This document shows, piece after piece, positions 59,281 through 64,000 of a stretch of DNA of 64,000 nt. The notes under the pieces were generated by a model. The model searched no databases. It saw nothing but the letters and a program-made list of their open reading frames with translations, and was not told the DNA's origin. This DNA is from Paraniabella hibiscisoli (GTDB lineage: Bacteria > Bacteroidota > Bacteroidia > Chitinophagales > Chitinophagaceae): the NCBI RefSeq assembly GCF_022512515.1, contig NZ_JAKWBK010000002.1, positions 248,001-312,000 on the forward strand, read 5' to 3'. The number at the start of each line of letters is the position of its first letter. The stretch's first letter is position 1. Position numbers and translations under genes: made by a program.

Positions 59281-61047
59281 ATGAGATTAGAAACAATTGC
59301 TATCAAAAACTTCAAATCGATCACGTCCTTGGATCTCAAGTTTTCTGACAACCTTTATTGTTTAGTTGGAGAAAATGAAATAGGGAAAAGCAATATTTTA
59401 CAAGCTATTAGCCAAATAGGAAAAAAGGCATTTAAAGGTAGTTTTACTGATGCCAAATATAATAATTTACTAAAAGGTGCTACTATTTCGGCTACTTTCA
59501 TACTTGTTGAAGAAGAAATAAAATCTCTCGCTGGCATTGTAAACAAAATAAACGGACATAATAGTGCATTCGATATAACAAAGCTGAAAAAGTTGAAGAT
59601 GATCGTCAAAAAGATCCCTCGAACTTCAACAGCTATTCGTTGCTTTTCGCAGAAGGATCTTTTGATATCCAAACCTTATCAGATGTTGGTTACAGGGAGA
59701 GGGTAATTGAAAAGATTGATAAACTTATTCCTGAGGTTGGATATTTCCAGGGCGAAGATTTTCTTCTAAAAAGCTTTAATCTTGAGACCTTTTTAGCTGA
59801 TCAGAACAATCCCGCCCTAGAAGCTTTCAAAAAATATTTCACTTGGGTGGACTAACAGATTTTTCAAAATTTAAAGACTTGTCGACTGAAGATCTTGTTC
59901 AAGAACGTGAAAATGTAAGTGAAAAGGTAAATGTCCTGTTGGATAGATATTATGGATCAGAGCTAGGCGTTAAAATGAAAATAGAATCACATAATGGAGA
60001 GTTTTCCTTGCTTTTTAAAGACAAATCAAATAAAATAGATTTATTAACTGAAAGAAGTAGTGGGTTCCAGTATTTTTTCACTTTCCTTATTAACAAATTA
60101 TATGCGAAACATTTCGGAAAAGAACATTCTATTTATCTGCTAGATGAACCAGCTCTTTCACTTCATCCTAAAAACCAAAAGAGGTTTGTAAAGCTTTTAG
60201 AAGACGTCGCAGAAGATAATCTAGTAATATACACTACACATTCCCCGTTCTGTATAAATAGATTAAAACCAACTCGGGTTTGGGTCGTAGAGCGTGCTCT
60301 GGTTGGAGGCACAACCATTAATCACAAGTCTTATCGTGATAACTGGCGACCGTTAAGGTCATCTTTAGGCATTGATATAGCAGATAGTTTTTTTTATTCA
60401 GACAAAACATTATTGGTTGAAGGACCTGAGGATAGAATATATATTGGCGCTTTAATAAATTATTTTGTAAATCGAGGTAAAATTAAAATACATTCAGATC
60501 TTTTTTCCATTATTGATTCTGGCTCAATTGCAAATATGCCCGCCATGGTCCAAATACTTTTAGATGAGGGCAGACCGATTTTTATCTTAATAGATAATGA
60601 TGAGCCGAAAATTCAAAAGCGCCTAATCGAAAAAGAAAAAAATTAAATCGCAGCGATTTGTTTAAAGTCTGTACCATAACGGATATTTTCGAAGGTGCTA
60701 TCACTATCGAGGATCTATTACCCAAAGAATTGTATATACAAGCCGTACAAAACTATCTAACATTCCTCACAGAAGAAAATACTTTAAAAATCAAAAATGA
60801 TCTGGCCAGTGCTAATTTTAGTTCAATCGAAGATTCTAAAAGATATGCTGCTATTGCAGCGATAGTTGTAGAGCATTATGAGAATTTTGACGGTGAGGAT
60901 TTAAATAAAAAAGTACCAATATCGAAGCTTTGAATTGCCCATGAGTTTGAAAAACTCTTAGAAAAAAGTGGAATCGAAGAAAAAGATGAACAAAATTGCT
61001 TCAATTTAGTAGAAGTTGTTGTAAAGCAACTTAAACTAAACATCTAG
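59281..61047 (+). CDS. OLD-family ATPase/TOPRIM nuclease
   Basis: About 590 residues when repaired. N-terminal AAA/ABC-type ATPase: Walker A GENEIGKSNILQAI, signature-like ERSSGFQYFFTF, Walker B IYLLDEPALSLHP and H-loop TTHSPFCI. C-terminal TOPRIM domain: LLVEGPEDRIYIGAL with the Glu, and ILIDNDEPK with the Asp pair. Frame breaks near 59605, 59846 and 60640 are each one missing base; a TGA at 60931 disappears if TTTGAA is read as TTGAAA. Such proteins nick or cut DNA in anti-phage defence. A TACCTTTT box lies 12 bases upstream. Confidence 0.85.
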
Positions 61048-61147
61048 AACACGCTTCTTTCGCTTGGAAGTACTAAAGCAAATAAAATTCTATTTTTATT
61101 ATTGCTTGCTTAGTCATTTTATTAGATCCTAGTTAAAGATTGAAATT

Positions 61148-61599
61148 ATGACAGACAGAAACAAATTATTAACAACACTTAATTTGCAAAAGTGGAAACG
61201 ATTTTAGCCATTTGTACAATTATTGGTACCATCATAGCAATTTTTCAATTCAGCAAACAACGGTCACAACCCAACGAGTTAAGGGACACTTTGCTAGCTA
61301 CCTATTTGACTTCGCAGAAACTTATCTTGAAACTGATTGAGGATCTAAAAAACTATGCGGTAATAAACAATGCCCACAATGAATTCTTTACTGGAACTAT
61401 AACAATTCAAGGCTATATTCAATACCTAGAAGAAATGTACTCAAAGGAGCTCTCGGATCAATTATTTAGTGAACTTAAAGCCATGACCCTAACAGATAGT
61501 AACATGCAGCTGATGCAGAGCAACCTGGATAAACAAATATCAAGCTTTAACCAATCGCAGGCATATTTCGATACATCTTTTCGTCTGCGACAGAAGTGA
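61148..61599 (+). CDS. Small membrane-anchored protein in the defence island
   Basis: About 150 residues. With one A added near 61190, an ATG at 61148 gives the N-terminus DRNKLLTTLNLQ leading into one TM helix (ILAICTIIGTIIAIFQF); otherwise a GTG start at 61192 is used. The rest is a charged helical cytoplasmic domain (LRDTLLATYLTSQKLILKLIEDL). I do not recognise the family. It lies 100 bases after the OLD gene and 43 before abiH, all on the same strand, so it may be part of one unit. Confidence 0.65.
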
Positions 61600-61642
61600 T
61601 TATTCAATTTCATTACAGCTGCTTACCTTTTAATAATATTAC

Positions 61643-62752
61643 ATGAACAAGCTAGTTTTAATTGGGAACGGATTTGACCTTGCCCATGGCATTAAAACAT
61701 CTTACAAGGATTTTATTTACAACTATTTCAGGCAAATTATTCTTAATTGCATACAAACTCACTCTCCGTTTAATAAAGATCATATTGAAATCAATATAAA
61801 GAACATTGAAACAATAATAGCTTATAGTTATAGGCTTCCATTTTCTGACGGTATCAGCGATGACGCATTAATGCAGATTTTATCGAATGAAAAAGTATTT
61901 CGTATTGGTCATGAAGACTTCTTCAATACATTTTCCTGCACAATCAAAAACTCACTTGTAAACCTTGCGATACAAAGTATTACTGAAGTAAAATGGGTGG
62001 ACATAGAGGAAATCTATTATGACCAGTTGCTTCTAGGAGCCGAGACAATAGGAAAATCATCTTCAGCTAAGACAATAAACGAGCATCTTTCATTCATTAT
62101 AATCGAATTAGAAAAATATCTTTTAGGCCTTAAAACACCCCGACCCAATGAGGAAATCGTCAAGCATCTTGCTAAGCCTTTTGCCGAAAACAATTTTAAA
62201 GAAAAAGTAGACTTAAGGAGCTGCAAATGGACATTGCTTTTAAACTTCAATTATACTCAGACGCTAAAGCCTTACAGAGAAGCCCTATCATCTATTGCAC
62301 CGGATACTTACGCGGAAATAATTAATATTCATGGAGAGTTAAATAATAAAAACAATCCTATAATATTCGGCTTCGGAGACGAAATGGATGAGCGATATAA
62401 AATTTTAGAAAAGCAAAAAGACAATGCATTTCTGGACTATATGAAATCATTCGGATACTTCCGTACCAACAATTACAGACGTCTAACCCGATTTCTTGAA
62501 CAAGAGCATTTTCAAGTTGAAATCATGGGGCATTCTTGTGGGCTATCAGACCGAGTAATGCTTAACATGATCTTCGAACATCCTAATTGCAAATCCATAA
62601 AAGTAAACTATCATCGTTGGGCAGACGGCTACGAAGGCACTAATTATAAAACACTCACCCAAAATATTTCCAGACATTTCAATAAAAAGACGTTGATGAG
62701 GGATTTAGTTGTAGATTACGACTTGTCATGTGAACTGCCACAGTCTTCTTAG
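61643..62752 (+). CDS. AbiH-family abortive infection protein
   Basis: 369 residues, intact. The N-terminal signature LVLIGNGFDLAHGIKTSYKDF, the internal LLNFNYTQTLKPY and IINIHGELNNKN, and the later IIFGFGDE and MGHSCGLSDRVM define the AbiH family, which blocks phage growth by an unknown mechanism. The GNGFD opening resembles a nucleotide-binding loop. Third gene of the OLD - membrane protein - AbiH run. A zinc-ribbon gene converges on its 3' end with only 3 bases between. Confidence 0.9.
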   Translation: MNKLVLIGNGFDLAHGIKTSYKDFIYNYFRQIILNCIQTHSPFNKDHIEINIKNIETIIAYSYRLPFSDGISDDALMQILSNEKVFRIGHEDFFNTFSCTIKNSLVNLAIQSITEVKWVDIEEIYYDQLLLGAETIGKSSSAKTINEHLSFIIIELEKYLLGLKTPRPNEEIVKHLAKPFAENNFKEKVDLRSCKWTLLLNFNYTQTLKPYREALSSIAPDTYAEIINIHGELNNKNNPIIFGFGDEMDERYKILEKQKDNAFLDYMKSFGYFRTNNYRRLTRFLEQEHFQVEIMGHSCGLSDRVMLNMIFEHPNCKSIKVNYHRWADGYEGTNYKTLTQNISRHFNKKTLMRDLVVDYDLSCELPQSS

Positions 62753-62755
62753 TTT

Positions 62756-62968
62756 TTATATCTTAACAACTCTGCTGCTGCTTCGAAAATTAAAATCCTC
62801 ATCCTCTCCCATTAAAAATTCGCGCAAACAATCTGGATTTAAACATCGGTGTATATCAGCCTCACAATTGGTGTGGTTCCATTCTATAATAATTTCGGTA
62901 CGACCGCCACAGGTAGGGCAAGTGCTCGGCTGTTCGCAATAGAGATAAATGGAATAAAAATCGATCAT
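62756..62968 (-). CDS. Small zinc-ribbon protein
   Basis: 70 residues from the ATG of MIDFYSIY (an upstream start adds 10). Two metal knuckles: CPTCGG and C-x-C-like CLNPDC, with EWNHTNCEADIHRC between. Acidic C-terminus. No family recognised. Tail-to-tail with abiH; could be a partner or simply a neighbour. Confidence 0.6.
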   Translation of the reverse strand: MIDFYSIYLYCEQPSTCPTCGGRTEIIIEWNHTNCEADIHRCLNPDCLREFLMGEDEDFNFRSSSRVVKI

Positions 62969-63522
62969 TTTTAGCGGCAAAATTATCTTGTCTGCCAACC
63001 AAAGTCAACGTATTTTAAGTCACATTGCCCCAAAACACCCAAAATTTCGCTTACCCTCCACTCTCCTTCGCCCGCGTAGCAGTTTGCTTCGGCGTCGTGG
63101 TCAACACCATCGGCTGAGGGTAAAATACCTTCGCTGGTTATTTGTAAAGCTTCGGCAGCAGGATGGTGAGCTTCGCTGTCGGGACGGGTACCATCGCGCG
63201 CGCGGGTTTCAGGTAAGTCAGTTAGAGTGATAGCTTCGCCGGAGGAGAAAAAGCTTTGTAGCCGAAGGGTAACGCCCTAACAACTCTGGTCGTCACCCCT
63301 CTGGCAAAGGTAAACATCGGGAACACCTGGGACAACATCGCGCCGGCGCAGGTCTTAATACCGGCAACATTGCAAAATGCGCTGCTCGCCCGGCTTTCTC
63401 TCAGGACAGCGAAGCTGAGGGCCGGATCGGAGAAGCTAAAGGCTGTTGCTGCAAAGGTAATCCGTCAATTTACTCAGCTTGAAGCCAGACCCCCACCCTT
63501 TTAGGTACCCCCAACACCTAAA
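62969..63522. other. GC-richer mosaic stretch with a start-less open frame
   Basis: No assignable gene. At 63262-63504 an 80-codon open frame without ATG reads in part NALTTLVVTPLAKVNIGNTW and ends TQLEARPPPF. Composition is Ala/Leu-rich and unlike its neighbours. Two minus-strand TACCTTTG boxes (near 63306 and 63455) may be promoters for the minus gene or chance. Confidence 0.35.
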
Positions 63523-63544
63523 AAAGCTCCGAGAACGGAGCTTT
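63523..63544 (-). terminator. Terminator after the last gene
   Basis: Perfect 9-bp stem AAAGCTCCG / CGGAGCTTT with loop AGAA and, on the minus strand, a run of six T; 38 bases past the stop of the gene at 63583. Confidence 0.85.
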
Positions 63545-63582
63545 ACTGTATGCCTAAGCAACATCAACCATGAGAAACAGCG

Positions 63583-64000
63583 TTATTCAGCAGCAGGTGT
63601 TTCAGGCGCTACGGGTGCTGGCGCGGCCGCTCCGGCAAAGCGCTGGCGCAATTGCTCATGAACGGTTTTGCTACCCGCCACCCCTGTACCGGCCGCCGCT
63701 CCAAAAATTTTGTAGATGGTGAGCGCGCTGGCATAAGCTTCGCTGCCCGCCAGCAATTGAGTATCCGCCAGCTTTTCGGCTGTTTGCTGCACCAATAAAA
63801 CCAATTCATCCAGTGCATGATAAAGATCCAGGTCTGTTTTTAGATCCTGGGGCTTAATAAACCCAGGTAAAATGTCGGGATTGTTTACAGCTGCCTGTAT
63901 CGCATCTTCAGTAAATACTTTGTTACTCACGCTAATCTTAGGCAGGCTCATTCTTTCACCAGGCGTAAGGCCCACTAAAAATGGCAGGGCCTCTTGTATG
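63583..64000 (-). CDS. Conserved hypothetical protein (5' end outside window)
   Basis: The frame runs open to the window edge (IQEALPFLVGLTPGERMSLPK), so the start is missing. It resembles a widespread Bacteroidota family of about 150 residues with helices like the visible DLDLYHALDELVLLVQQTAEKL and GSEAYASALTIYKIF. The C-terminus is an Ala/Pro-rich tail (AAAPAPVAPETPAAE). Function unknown. Confidence 0.7.
   Translation of the reverse strand, partial: IQEALPFLVGLTPGERMSLPKISVSNKVFTEDAIQAAVNNPDILPGFIKPQDLKTDLDLYHALDELVLLVQQTAEKLADTQLLAGSEAYASALTIYKIFGAAAGTGVAGSKTVHEQLRQRFAGAAAPAPVAPETPAAE

Noticed and set aside
60931..60933. TGA read as selenocysteine or programmed stop in the OLD gene
   Set aside because: A pair of run-length errors (TTTGAA for TTGAAA) explains it in line with the rest of the window.
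1..64000. CRISPR array, tRNA, rRNA or complete insertion sequence
   Set aside because: No regularly spaced direct repeats, no conserved tRNA or rRNA segments and no transposase-like reading frame were seen on either strand.

Overview
The window looks like chromosome of an environmental Bacteroidota, most probably of the Chitinophagaceae type. The reasons are the -7 promoter boxes of the form TAnnTTTG, a SusC/SusD pair driven by an ECF sigma factor and a FecR anti-sigma factor, GLPGLI-family and outer-membrane beta-barrel proteins, VCBS/FG-GAP secreted proteins, and the gene content for plant cell-wall pectin. The taxon is an inference; no rRNA or tRNA gene was seen.

Layout. 1-6 kb: end of a family 11 rhamnogalacturonan lyase, a double-FKBP lipoprotein, a DHH phosphoesterase, ndk and pckG, the last two separated by a perfect palindromic two-way terminator. 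6-12 kb: GLPGLI protein with its outer-membrane partner, then a secreted sulfatase and an HD hydrolase. 12-23 kb: small enzymes, two near-identical PepSY-like exported proteins with conserved promoters, two secreted beta-propeller proteins, and a siderophore receptor with its PepSY inner-membrane partner. 23-40 kb: rhamnosidase (GH78), two pectate lyases (PL1), a DUF4091 glycosidase-like protein, an AraC/Tet(X)-like pair and a large FAD/Fe-S dehydrogenase. 40-49 kb: a candidate small RNA behind a LacI-like operator, AraC/SDR, SMP-30-like, glutathione peroxidase, a GHKL ATPase, AlkB-like, MarR plus a TPR-fused rifampin ADP-ribosyltransferase. 49-56 kb: SusD, SusC, FecR, sigma factor. 56-64 kb: repeat-rich accessory DNA with a SymE-like toxin and XRE regulator, an OLD-type nuclease, a small membrane protein, AbiH and a zinc-ribbon protein.

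How it works together. The PL11, PL1, GH78, DUF4091 and sulfatase genes would cut pectin, including rhamnogalacturonan; the SusCD system imports oligosaccharides or another ligand under sigma/anti-sigma control. MarR-Arr and AraC-Tet(X)-like are intrinsic drug-inactivation units. The right end is a small defence-type island.

Two points dominate the reading. First, about twenty genes, including housekeeping ones, are broken by single-base frameshifts, nearly all repaired by adding one base to a short homopolymer; this is most easily explained as consensus sequencing error, and I therefore annotate them as whole genes. Second, three otherwise unrelated secreted proteins share an unusual C-terminal module: the fibronectin-like beta-sandwich domain common in Bacteroidota is split, between two strands, by about 61-66 residues that carry a transmembrane helix, a basic loop, a second hydrophobic stretch and a lipobox-like cysteine. 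This, and a pair of candidate small RNAs sharing an identical 30-base block, are the best leads for something undescribed.
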